Positions 1-7,097 of a stretch of 15,786 nt of DNA are shown here, one piece after another. The DNA comes from CAZACZ01 sp964483695 (GTDB lineage Bacteria; Deinococcota; Deinococci; Deinococcales; Trueperaceae), in the NCBI GenBank assembly GCA_964483695.1, contig CAZACZ010000067.1:1-15786 (forward strand), given 5' to 3'. The number at the start of each line of letters is the position of its first letter. The stretch's first letter is position 1. Made by a program: the position numbers and the translations under genes. The notes below the pieces were generated by a model. It was given only the letters and a program-made list of their open reading frames with translations, did not search any database and was not told the DNA's origin.

Positions 1-9
1 GTGGCCGAG

Positions 10-86
10 TGGTGCGCCCGGCAGGATTCGAACCTGCGACCTTGGGCTTAGGAGTCCCCTGCTCTGTCCAGCTGAGCTACGGGCGC
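10..86 (-). tRNA. tRNA-Arg, anticodon CCT (reads AGG)
   Basis: A full cloverleaf can be folded on the minus strand. The 7-bp acceptor GCGCCCG/CGGGCGC is perfect, the discriminator is A, and the CCA end is encoded (10-12). The D arm is GCTC...GAGC and the T arm GCAGG-TTCGAAT-CCTGC. The anticodon loop CTCCTAA puts CCT at 50-52, which identifies arginine. The anticodon stem is odd: only the three central G-C pairs form, with G.A at one end and A.G next to the loop (43-59). The transcript reads leftward out of the window. Confidence 0.95.
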
Positions 87-111
87 ACGATGGGGCGCGC
101 GGGCGTTGGGC

Positions 112-141
112 ATTGTACGCCCCTCGCGCGGAGGGCGGCAA
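112..141 (-). promoter_or_regulatory. Probable promoter of tRNA-Arg
   Basis: On the minus strand a -10 hexamer TACAAT (117-112) lies 25 nt before the first tRNA base. A -35-like TTGCCG (141-136, four of six matches to TTGACA) is 18 bp further upstream. The same TACAAT is found before two other genes in the window. The -35 lies in the loop of the inverted repeat 120-151. Confidence 0.55.
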
Positions 142-151
142 GCGCGAGGGG
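120..151. terminator. GC-rich hairpin after the protease gene (candidate terminator)
   Basis: A perfect 10-bp inverted repeat, CCCCTCGCGC (120-129) and GCGCGAGGGG (142-151), has a 12-nt loop. It lies 84 bp past the stop of the minus-strand protease gene and before tRNA-Arg, where a terminator is expected. No T-run follows on the minus strand, so it is not a canonical intrinsic terminator. It overlaps the tRNA promoter and could instead be a regulatory palindrome. Confidence 0.45.
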
Positions 152-234
152 CGGCGACGGACGGGGTGGAACCGGGCGTGCGCGCGCGTTCGGGACGGCC
201 GCCGGGCGCGGGCGGGCGGTCGGGGCGGCAGGCG

Positions 235-1464
235 TCAGCGCACGCTGAGGCTGTAGTTCGCCACGCCGCTGTCGTAGTAGTCGATGACGTCGATGTACCA
301 GGTGCCCGGCGTGGGCATGGCGATCTCGAAGCGGGCGCCACTGGCTTCGGTGATGTCGCGGTACTCCCAGTCGCCGTCGTCGGCCCAGCTGGTGATGTCG
401 CTGCCGTACTTGGCCGCCAAGTCGACGTCGGCGTCGGCGTTCAGCTCGATGACCAGGGTGAGCGTCCCGGCGGGCACCTCGACGACGTAGGTGTGGAAGT
501 TGGCGCCGTCCGGCGAGCCGCCGATGGCGCCCTCGACGCTCTGCCCGATGGTGATGGGTCCGACGGTGCAGAAGTCGCAAGGGCCGATGCCGGTGGGGGT
601 GAAGGCGGCGGCCGCAGGAGGCGTTCCCGGCGTGGCGGGGGCGTTCGATGGCGGCGTGGTGGGGTTGCTGGTCGGGTTGGTGACCGCGGTCGCGGGGGTG
701 CTCCCGGCGCGCGCGACGTCGATGACGTTGGGCCCGATGAGCGCCCACGCCAGGCTGATCGGCCGGACGTACGCCTGTTCTTCCATGTCGAGCTCGTCGT
801 ACTTGACGGTGCGGCCGGCGGTGGGCACGCCGATCAGGTAGCCGCTCTCGTCGAACGCGCCGCCGCCGGAGTTGCCGTGGGAGATCTTGGCGTCGGTCTT
901 GATCCACTGCTTGCCGCCGGACTCGAAGTCTTCTCCTACCCATCCGGACATCAAGCCGGACGTGAAGGTGATCGTGGACCCCGAGATGCCGGGGTAGCCG
1001 ACGATGGTGATGGGGTCGCCCGGGAGGAGCCGGTTCGAGTCGCCGACCTGCACGTGGGGGAAGACGAAGTCGGCTTCCACCGGCGTCTCGTCGTACCACT
1101 CCTCGATCTTGAGGATGGCGAGGTCGTGCGTCGGGTCGGAAGCCACGTAACGCGCCCAGAACCAGAACTCGGGCGGTTGATCGGTGAAGTCCGGGTCGGT
1201 CATGAAGATGGCGTGCCAGTCGTAGTACGAACGCGTGTCCAAGTCGCCGATGACGTGGAAGTTCGTGAGCACGTAGCCCGTCGGGCTGATGATGGTGCCG
1301 GACCCCGACCAGTTCACGGTCGTGCCGGAGGCGTCATCGTAGGGGATGACCTGCACCACGGCCTCGAGGATCTTCAGCCGCACGTCGCGCGGCAGGCCCT
1401 GCGCCCAGGCGGCCGCGAAGGTCAGAAGGGTGGCGATGATTACGAGCGTACGAACGACGCGCAT
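235..1464 (-). CDS. Secreted trypsin-like serine protease with C-terminal PPC-type domain
   Basis: A 409-residue S1/HtrA-like endopeptidase, predicted to be exported. An N-terminal signal peptide (charged MRVVR, hydrophobic core, AAAWA-Q cleavage region near residue 21) precedes the protease domain (about 30-255). The triad is visible: His70 in TNFHVIGD, Asp114 in THDLAIL, Ser199 in GNSGGG. A Pro/Thr/Ala-rich linker follows, then a beta-rich C-terminal domain (about 300-409) resembling bacterial pre-peptidase C-terminal domains. No PDZ domain is seen, unlike DegP-type HtrA. An in-frame ATG at 1542 would add 26 residues, but the 1464 start has a good GGAGG 8 nt upstream and places the signal peptide at the N-terminus. 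The gene stands alone and its substrate is unknown. Fold and triad are seen directly; secretion is inferred. Confidence 0.9.
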   Translation of the reverse strand: MRVVRTLVIIATLLTFAAAWAQGLPRDVRLKILEAVVQVIPYDDASGTTVNWSGSGTIISPTGYVLTNFHVIGDLDTRSYYDWHAIFMTDPDFTDQPPEFWFWARYVASDPTHDLAILKIEEWYDETPVEADFVFPHVQVGDSNRLLPGDPITIVGYPGISGSTITFTSGLMSGWVGEDFESGGKQWIKTDAKISHGNSGGGAFDESGYLIGVPTAGRTVKYDELDMEEQAYVRPISLAWALIGPNVIDVARAGSTPATAVTNPTSNPTTPPSNAPATPGTPPAAAAFTPTGIGPCDFCTVGPITIGQSVEGAIGGSPDGANFHTYVVEVPAGTLTLVIELNADADVDLAAKYGSDITSWADDGDWEYRDITEASGARFEIAMPTPGTWYIDVIDYYDSGVANYSLSVR

Positions 1465-1472
1465 GCCGAGAA

Positions 1473-1477
1473 CCTCC
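1473..1477 (-). promoter_or_regulatory. Ribosome binding site deciding the protease start
   Basis: GGAGG on the minus strand, 8 nt before the ATG at 1464. It supports this start over the upstream in-frame ATG at 1542, which has no comparable site and would hide the signal peptide. Confidence 0.75.
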
Positions 1478-1597
1478 GAGGAGCCACCGGCCGCGACGAC
1501 GAGCGTACGGGTTGCCGGGGCGGCGAGTAGCGGTGTGGGCATTCCGGCACGGTGAACGCGAAGCCGTGCCAGGAACGGAGCCAGTCTACTTGCCGCG

Positions 1598-1603
1598 ATT
1601 GTA
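1598..1603 (-). promoter_or_regulatory. Candidate -10 element of the protease gene
   Basis: Minus-strand TACAAT, identical to the -10 hexamers upstream of tRNA-Arg and the DUF1905 gene. The -35 partner (GTGACC, four of six matches, 15-bp spacing) is weak. It is about 134 bp before the start codon, so this transcript would carry a leader and use its Shine-Dalgarno site. Confidence 0.4.
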
Positions 1604-1800
1604 CACGCGCCTCCCGTCGGTCACGGGGTGAGGTGCCGCACAGGTCATGGCGCGCGCAGCGCCGCGGGTGGGTGGCGAGGCGCGCGGGCCGGTCGGGTGG
1701 GTGGTCAAGCGCGCTGCGACACCGCCGTACCATGGGATCGAGGATCGGTCCACTAGCGTGCCGTGGTGGCGAACGCAACGCGCCATGGCCGCCGGCCGGG

Positions 1801-1806
1801 AAGGAG
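1801..1806 (+). promoter_or_regulatory. Ribosome binding site deciding the DinB-like start
   Basis: AAGGAG, 5 nt before the ATG at 1812. It argues against the in-frame upstream ATGs at 1647 and 1785, which lack such a site and would add low-complexity sequence. Confidence 0.7.
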
Positions 1807-1811
1807 TCGCC

Positions 1812-2396
1812 ATGGTCGAAGACCCCGTGCCGGGTCGTGCCGCCAGCGGCCCGAAGGACGACGCGTCGAGCGCGGCGTCCGGCGCTGCCGTGGTGGCGGA
1901 GTTGCGCGCGGCGCTCCTCCGCCAGTACCGCGCGGCGCTGAGCATGTTCCGCGAGGCCGTCGAGGGCTGCCCCGATGCTCTCTGGTTCGATCGGCGGCCA
2001 CGCAACGCGTTCTGGCAGGTGGCGTACCATACCCTCTTCTACACGCACCTCTACCTGCAGCCGAGTGTGGACGCGTTCCGGCCCTGGGAGGGCCACCAGG
2101 CCAACGTGCAACACCCGGACGGCATCGCCGGCGGGTCCAGCGAGGGCGGCGACACACCCTTGCTCCCCTCGCCGTACACGCGAGCGCAGGTGCTGGCGTA
2201 CGCGCGCTTCGTCGACACGCGCCTCGAGGCGTGGGTCGCGGCGCTCGACCTGCTCGCGCCCGATTGCGGCTTCCCCTGGTACCCCATCGCCAAACTCGAG
2301 CACCAGATCAACAACGTGCGCCACGTGCAGCATCACACCGGCCAGCTGCTGGATCGGTTGCGGGCGGCGGCCGACGTCGGGGTGGAGTGGCGCTGA
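1812..2396 (+). CDS. DinB-like four-helix-bundle protein
   Basis: A 194-residue predicted cytosolic protein of the DinB/YfiT-like putative metalloenzyme superfamily. Members are four-helix bundles with a divalent metal held by three histidines; some are thiol-dependent transferases, others are uncharacterised. Visible here are a helix with YHTLFYTH (His73) and a C-terminal NVRHVQHHTGQL (His171, His174/175), the typical second metal motif. The first 25 residues are Ala/Ser-rich and probably disordered. Start 1812 is set by AAGGAG 5 nt upstream. The CapA-type gene follows 22 nt after the stop on the same strand, so the two are probably co-transcribed. No substrate can be assigned. Confidence 0.8.
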   Translation: MVEDPVPGRAASGPKDDASSAASGAAVVAELRAALLRQYRAALSMFREAVEGCPDALWFDRRPRNAFWQVAYHTLFYTHLYLQPSVDAFRPWEGHQANVQHPDGIAGGSSEGGDTPLLPSPYTRAQVLAYARFVDTRLEAWVAALDLLAPDCGFPWYPIAKLEHQINNVRHVQHHTGQLLDRLRAAADVGVEWR

Positions 2397-2405
2397 CCCA
2401 CGACC

Positions 2406-2410
2406 GGAGG
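2406..2410 (+). promoter_or_regulatory. Ribosome binding site deciding the CapA-like GTG start
   Basis: GGAGG, 8 nt before the GTG at 2419, in the 22-nt gap after the DinB-like stop codon. It fixes the start just before the first conserved motif AGDVMTGRG. Confidence 0.7.
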
Positions 2411-2418
2411 GCGCGACG

Positions 2419-3525
2419 GTGCCGAACGGTGCCTTGACGGTGTTCCTCGCCGGTGACGTGATGACCGGCCGCGGGATCGACCAGGCGCTGCCCACCCCGC
2501 TCGATCCGGAGCTGTTCGAGCCGTACGTGAGCGACGCCCGCCGCTACCTGGAGTTGGCCGAGTCGGTTCACGGCCGGATCGGCGCTCCGATCTCGTTCGA
2601 GGCGCCGTGGGGCGAGGTCCTCGAGGTGCTACGCGAGGCCCGCCCCGACGCCCGCGTCGTCAACCTCGAGACCTCCGTCACCACCGAGCGCGTCCCATGG
2701 CCGGGGAAAGGCGTCCACTACCACATGCACCCGGCCAACCTGGGCGTGCTCACGGCCGCGGGCGTCGACGCGGTCGGTCTCGCGAACAACCACGTGATGG
2801 ACTTCGGGGAGCGTGGCCTGCGGGAGACGCTCGACGCGCTCGGCGCGGTGAGGCTGCGATGGTGCGGCGCCGGGCTGGACCGAGCGGCAGCCGAGGCGCC
2901 CGCTCGCCTCGCCACGTCAGCCGGCGCCCTTGCCGTGTTCGCCTTCGCGCTGGCCGACGCCGGGGTGCCCGAGGCGTGGGCGGCCGGGGAAGGGCGGCCT
3001 GGTGTCGCCTACCTGCCGGACGACTCGTCCGCCAGCGCGGATCACGTGGTGGAGGTGGTGCGGTCGCACCGCCGGCCGGGCGATCGGGTGGTGCTCTCGG
3101 TGCACTGGGGACCGAACTGGGGGTACGAGGTGCCGGCGCGTCAGCGTGCGTTCGCGCATCGACTCGTCGACGCGGGCACGGCCGACATGGTGTTCGGTCA
3201 CTCCTCGCACCATCCGAAGGGGATCGAGGTGTACCGGGGGCGCGCCATCGTGTACGGCGCCGGCGACCTCGTCAACGACTACGAGGGGATCGGCGGCTAC
3301 GAGGCGTTCCGGCCCGACCTGCGGCTCGCCTACCTGCCGGAGCTGGCGGCGGACGGTTCGCTGGTGGCGTTCGAACTCGTGCCGCTCCGGATGCGTCGCT
3401 TCCGGCTGGAGCGCGCGTCTGCCGAGGAGCGCCGGTGGTTGACGCGGCAGTTGACGCTGGTGGGCGGACCGCTGGGTACCGGCGTGGCGATCCAGCCGGA
3501 CGGGCGCATGGAACTGCGCTGGTGA
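2419..3525 (+). CDS. CapA/PgsA-family metallophosphatase-like protein
   Basis: A 368-residue protein of the CapA (poly-gamma-glutamate biosynthesis) family, which has a calcineurin-like metallophosphatase fold. Family motifs appear in order: AGDVMTGRG (11-19), NLETSVT (82-88), ANNHVMDFG (122-130), VHWGPNWGYE (228-237), GHSSHHPKG (260-268) and YGAGDLVNDY (279-288). These hold the expected metal-binding Asp, Asn and His residues. The GTG start has GGAGG 8 nt upstream (2406-2410). The reading frame is open far upstream, but that part overlaps the DinB-like gene in another frame and is not coding. There is no signal peptide or membrane anchor, unlike Bacillus CapA, and no other capsule gene is nearby. 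A hydrolase role other than polymer synthesis is therefore likely, but this is inference. Confidence 0.85.
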   Translation: MPNGALTVFLAGDVMTGRGIDQALPTPLDPELFEPYVSDARRYLELAESVHGRIGAPISFEAPWGEVLEVLREARPDARVVNLETSVTTERVPWPGKGVHYHMHPANLGVLTAAGVDAVGLANNHVMDFGERGLRETLDALGAVRLRWCGAGLDRAAAEAPARLATSAGALAVFAFALADAGVPEAWAAGEGRPGVAYLPDDSSASADHVVEVVRSHRRPGDRVVLSVHWGPNWGYEVPARQRAFAHRLVDAGTADMVFGHSSHHPKGIEVYRGRAIVYGAGDLVNDYEGIGGYEAFRPDLRLAYLPELAADGSLVAFELVPLRMRRFRLERASAEERRWLTRQLTLVGGPLGTGVAIQPDGRMELRW

Positions 3526-3559
3526 CGCGCTGGTGACGCGCTGATGACGCGCTGGTGGC
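3516..3559. repeat. Four tandem copies of an 11-bp unit over the CapA-like stop codon
   Basis: The unit GCGCTGGTGAC is repeated at 3516, 3527, 3538 (one change, GCGCTGATGAC) and 3549 (last bases differ). The gene's stop TGA (3523-3525) lies in the first copy. Because 11 is not a multiple of three, the TGAs of the first three copies fall in three different frames, so every plus-strand frame is closed here. The repeat fills most of the 50 bp between two convergent genes. Confidence 0.9.
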
Positions 3560-3575
3560 GCCGCGCGGGCCGGCC

Positions 3576-6500
3576 TCAGGTCGTCTCGAGGTGCTCGAGG
3601 ACCAGCGGGTAGACGTCCTTCCAGGCGTTCTTGCCGATGATGCAGTCGATGTGCCCGTAGTCGGGCACGACGTGGCGCCGGTACCGCTCGGTGCCGTTGT
3701 GCTCGCCGAGGTACGCCAGCGTGCGCTCGGTGCTGACGGGGAGGAAGCAGTCGTTCTCGGCGCCGGAGAGGAGCGTGACCGGGAACGCCATGCGCTCGGC
3801 GTGCGGCAGGTAGGCGTCCTCGCCGCGGCTGCTGGCGAGGCGTCCGCGGCGCGCCATCAACGCCAACTGCTCGAACACGGTGAGGTTGGCGACGCCGAAG
3901 TGCTCGTGGAGCGTCTCGTGCGTCGCTCGGTCGAGTTGATCGTGCTCGAACAGACCGCCGTACATGAAGGTGATGCGGCGGCAGACCGGGTTGGTGCAGC
4001 GCTCCTCGGCCTGCATGGGGTGGAGCCGCAGCGCGGCCTCGAACAGGCGATCGGCCCACGACGCGTCCTGGTCGGTGTACCCATCCAGCACCTTGCCGCC
4101 TAGCGCCTTCAGGACACCGGGCACGTGCAGGCCCGTCTTGAAGCGGGTGAACGCGGGCGGCACCAGGTGGGTGGCCACCTGCGCCAGCATCGCCGACCTG
4201 ACGCCGGTCGCCCAGCCGCCGAGCACCGACGCGCTGAAGGTGATGGAGCCGACGCAGTGGGCGAACACCTGAACGGTGTCGGCGCCGGTGACGGCGCGCA
4301 CCGTCGCAAGCGCGGCCGGATGGTCGTAGCGCGCGACGTCGTCGACGCTGAACTGCGTGCGCGAAGCCGGCACGTCGATGCTGCCGCGCCAGTCGAAGAG
4401 CCACACGTCGTAGCCGTGTGCGGTGAGGTACTCGACCATGTTCACCTCGACCGTGTCGAGCGAGTAGATGCGGCTCGATACGCCGAGGCCGTGCGACACC
4501 AGCACGGGGCCCTTGTCGCCGCCGCGGTAGCGCGTGAGCCGTAGTTCGACCCCGTCGTCGGTGCGGACCGGGTGGACCTCCGGGTGCGGGGCGAGCAGCG
4601 GCCGACGCTTGCGCGGAGCCGCGTCCGCGTCGAACCGCCGGTCGGGCGCCAGCACGCCGCCGTAGGTGTCGTACAGCGCGCCGGCGAAGAGGCGCCCGAA
4701 GCGCGCCATGGCGGCCAGCCGGGCGCGCTCGTTCGGCGCGTCGGTGACCTGCATGGTGGTGAGCTGGCGCGCGAAGTCGGCGAGGCGGATGCGAAGCTCG
4801 CCGCCGCCGAGTACCGCGCCGCCGCCGTCGTCACCCTCGCGCACGGTGTAGTGCAGGGTGGTGGTGTCGCGCCACAGGTCGAAGCCGGCGTCGTCGCGCA
4901 CGCGCTTGTGCCCTTCGAACGTGTACCGTCCGCCCTCTTTCGTCCCGAGGTGCATGCGGTACACCATGCGGCGCAGCCCGACCTCGTCGTCGTCCCGCAC
5001 GAACAGGAGGAACGTGCCGTCTTGCACCGTGATGGGTTCGGCCGAGAGCCCAGGGGCCGTGACGGTCCCGACCAGCCTGCCGAAGCCCGTCGCCGGATCG
5101 GCGAGCGTGGCTTCCAGGTCCTCGAGGACGACCGTCAGCGTGAACTCGAACGGCGTGGCCTCCGCCCGCTCGCGCTCGTCGGCGGCGGCCCCCTCGAGGA
5201 ACGTGCCGCGCATCGTCTCGGTGAAGCGCAGACCCATCGTCGGTGACGCCGCGTCGCGCTGCGGCCGCGACGGCAAGGCGACGTCGTACGACCACCCGCG
5301 CTCCGCCGCAACCAGGGCGACGGCGCGTTCGGCGACGGCGCAGATGGTGAAGAGCGGGTTGGTGCCCAGCGATCGCGGGATGATGGCGCCGTCCGCGACC
5401 ACCAGGCCGGCGTGGACGCTGGTGCCGTGCGGTCCAGCGAACACCCGTCCCGCGTGGTCCACCACGCCGCCCTCGGCGTGCTCCCCCATGGCGCAACCGC
5501 CGAGCGGATGCACCGTCACGAGTTGGTGGCCGAAGGCGCGCTTCGACAACGGGTTCACCACGTAGGTGCCGCCCAGGGCGGCCGTCGCGCGACGCAGGCG
5601 GTCGTCGGCCAGGTCGACCACCGGCTCGCGGCCGGCGCCGGGCCAATCGATGCGCAGGCGGTCGTTCTCGAGCGTCAGGGTGCCGCGGTTCTGGTCGTGG
5701 CCCATCACCAGGTAGGTCTGGGTGTTGTGGGCGGCGCCGTGATGCCCGCCGCGGATCAACCCGACGAGCGCGCGTCGGCCCTCGGCGAAGTCGTCGGCGT
5801 CCGGGTCGGTGTCGGTACCGCCCCAGCCGGCGGCGGCCGCCAAGGCGACGGGCAGGAGCGGCGCCAACGCCCCCGGGATGGTGCCTTCCTCGATCGACAG
5901 CCCCTCCTCGAGCGGACGATCGGCGTCACGCGTGTCGATCATGCCGGTGATGCAGGGGCCGACGGGCGTCCCCGGCTCGGGCAGGCGCGGCCCCGTACCT
6001 ACCGCGTTCACCGGCTCGTCGACGTTGTACGCGAAGGCGACGATGTCGCCGTTGCCGGTGAAGCGTTCGCCCAGGCGATCGGACAACGCGAGCCCGTGCT
6101 CGCGTGAGCGCAGCAGGATCTCGGTGCTGCCCAACGCGCCGGCTGCCAGCACGACGAGGTCGGCGGTGACGGCGATGTCGGGCGCGCCGAAGCGCTCCCG
6201 GCCGAGGCCGAGGGCGCGTGCGTGGACGCGCCAGCGCTCGCCGTCGCGCGCCACGTACCGCACCGAGACCTCGGTGAAGATCTCCGCGCCGTGGTTCCAT
6301 GCGTCCGGCAAGTAGGTCATCTGCACGGTGTTCTTCGACGTGTGGTTGCAGCCCGAGACGCAATCGCCGCACAGCACGCAACCGCGTTGCGGCACGCCGA
6401 CGTGGTTGACGCCGCCGTCCGGGGTGTCGAACGTGACCGCGATCGGGACCTTGCGCACGGGCGCCTTCAGGAATCCCGCTGCCTTCTGCAACGCGCGGAA

Positions 6501-6974
6501 CTTGGCGAGTTCCGGCGCCGCGTCCGGGTAGGGTGTCGGCCGCAGCATGTCGCGTGCCCGGCGGTACCCCTCGGCGACTCCGCCTTCGGCGTCGTCGCGG
6601 AACGCCTGGGGCCACGCCGGATCGTCGAAGACCCGGGGGTCGGGCTCGACCACGATGCCGGCGTTGATCAACGACGTGCCGCCCAGGCCGCAGCCCACCA
6701 GCACGTCGATGTCGTCATGGTTGCGGAAGTCGAAGAGCGCCGTCGACGAGCCCCTGCGGCCGCGCTTGCTGCTGACCTGCATGGCGGCGGCGGCCTCGGC
6801 CGGCGAATCGGGGAAGTCGCCGGGAGCGTACTCGCGCCCACGTTCCAACACGCAGACGCGTTTGCCGGTGCGAGACAAGCGCGAGGCGGCGATGCCGCCA
6901 CCGTACCCGGAACCGACCACCACCACGTCGTAGTGATCCTGGAGCTGACCGATGGGCGAAGCAAGACGGGGCAT
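3576..6974 (-). CDS. GMC oxidoreductase (cholesterol-oxidase-like) fused to an alpha/beta hydrolase with Cys nucleophile
   Basis: A 1132-residue multidomain enzyme. Residues 15-560 are an FAD-dependent GMC oxidoreductase of the cholesterol-oxidase-like type: dinucleotide motif VVVGSGYGGG (18-27), CGLGGTSLINAG (95-106) and C-terminal HPLGGCAMG (489-497). A cysteine group C199-C202-C205-C209 is spaced as in [4Fe-4S] ferredoxins. Residues 578-715 form a beta-rich middle domain (FTETMRGTF, LWRDTTTLHYT) that I cannot name. Residues 800-1130 are an alpha/beta hydrolase: oxyanion SHGLG (827-831), nucleophile elbow AHCVGS with Cys907, then Asp1075 (GAENDC) and His1108 (YGHID). No signal peptide is seen. 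GGAGG lies 4 nt before the ATG. It converges on the CapA-like gene and is divergent from the DUF1905 gene. Flavin-dependent alcohol or sterol oxidation plus acyl transfer or hydrolysis is inferred; the substrate is unknown. Confidence 0.88.
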   Translation of the reverse strand: MPRLASPIGQLQDHYDVVVVGSGYGGGIAASRLSRTGKRVCVLERGREYAPGDFPDSPAEAAAAMQVSSKRGRRGSSTALFDFRNHDDIDVLVGCGLGGTSLINAGIVVEPDPRVFDDPAWPQAFRDDAEGGVAEGYRRARDMLRPTPYPDAAPELAKFRALQKAAGFLKAPVRKVPIAVTFDTPDGGVNHVGVPQRGCVLCGDCVSGCNHTSKNTVQMTYLPDAWNHGAEIFTEVSVRYVARDGERWRVHARALGLGRERFGAPDIAVTADLVVLAAGALGSTEILLRSREHGLALSDRLGERFTGNGDIVAFAYNVDEPVNAVGTGPRLPEPGTPVGPCITGMIDTRDADRPLEEGLSIEEGTIPGALAPLLPVALAAAAGWGGTDTDPDADDFAEGRRALVGLIRGGHHGAAHNTQTYLVMGHDQNRGTLTLENDRLRIDWPGAGREPVVDLADDRLRRATAALGGTYVVNPLSKRAFGHQLVTVHPLGGCAMGEHAEGGVVDHAGRVFAGPHGTSVHAGLVVADGAIIPRSLGTNPLFTICAVAERAVALVAAERGWSYDVALPSRPQRDAASPTMGLRFTETMRGTFLEGAAADERERAEATPFEFTLTVVLEDLEATLADPATGFGRLVGTVTAPGLSAEPITVQDGTFLLFVRDDDEVGLRRMVYRMHLGTKEGGRYTFEGHKRVRDDAGFDLWRDTTTLHYTVREGDDGGGAVLGGGELRIRLADFARQLTTMQVTDAPNERARLAAMARFGRLFAGALYDTYGGVLAPDRRFDADAAPRKRRPLLAPHPEVHPVRTDDGVELRLTRYRGGDKGPVLVSHGLGVSSRIYSLDTVEVNMVEYLTAHGYDVWLFDWRGSIDVPASRTQFSVDDVARYDHPAALATVRAVTGADTVQVFAHCVGSITFSASVLGGWATGVRSAMLAQVATHLVPPAFTRFKTGLHVPGVLKALGGKVLDGYTDQDASWADRLFEAALRLHPMQAEERCTNPVCRRITFMYGGLFEHDQLDRATHETLHEHFGVANLTVFEQLALMARRGRLASSRGEDAYLPHAERMAFPVTLLSGAENDCFLPVSTERTLAYLGEHNGTERYRRHVVPDYGHIDCIIGKNAWKDVYPLVLEHLETT

Positions 6975-7060
6975 GCTGCCTCCGGCGCCCGGGAAGCGAC
7001 GCGGGATTCAGGAAGGTGCCGAGCGTCGTCGCCGCCTCGTCGCGAGGGGATGTGCTGCGG

Positions 7061-7097
7061 ACGTTAGCACGCCGCCCCGAGCTACGGGGCCTACAAT
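7061..7097. promoter_or_regulatory. Back-to-back promoters with a palindrome between them
   Basis: Between the divergent GMC fusion (-) and DUF1905 (+) genes. Plus strand: -10 TACAAT (7092-7097), 5 nt before the DUF1905 ATG, implying leaderless transcription. Minus strand: TAACGT (7066-7061) preceded by TGC as in an extended -10, about 85 bp before the GMC start. Between them is the inverted repeat GCCCCG (7074-7079) / CGGGGC (7085-7090) with a 5-nt centre, a candidate operator. No clear -35 is visible for either promoter. Confidence 0.45.

Larger units (their letters stand above)
1465..1811. other. 347-bp divergent intergenic region, no gene seen
   Basis: This lies between the divergent protease (-) and DinB-like (+) genes. 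On the minus strand a -10 TACAAT (1603-1598) has a weak -35 GTGACC 15 bp upstream, which would give the protease mRNA a leader of about 125 nt. On the plus strand only a poor -10-like TACCAT (1728-1733) precedes the DinB-like gene. Open frames run through parts of it, but they are extensions of the flanking genes without ribosome binding sites. I see no repeat, RNA gene or riboswitch. Confidence 0.5.

Noticed and set aside
9..248. Small frame across the tRNA-Arg region
   Set aside because: It is the familiar spurious frame read on the opposite strand of a tRNA (MVRPAGFEPAT...), as is the similar one at the right end over the tRNA-Pro.
106..1530. Long plus-strand frame opposite the protease gene
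   Set aside because: Its translation is low-complexity Gly/Arg/Val/Asp sequence typical of the antisense of GC-rich genes, while the minus strand encodes a complete protease with triad and signal peptide.
1465..1542. Upstream ATG extending the protease by 26 residues
   Set aside because: It would put the signal peptide in the interior and has no ribosome binding site; the inner ATG has GGAGG at good spacing.
1975..2418. N-terminal extension of the CapA-like frame
   Set aside because: It overlaps the well-supported DinB-like gene in another frame and reads as Arg/Thr/Ser-rich shadow sequence; the family motif begins right after the GTG at 2419.
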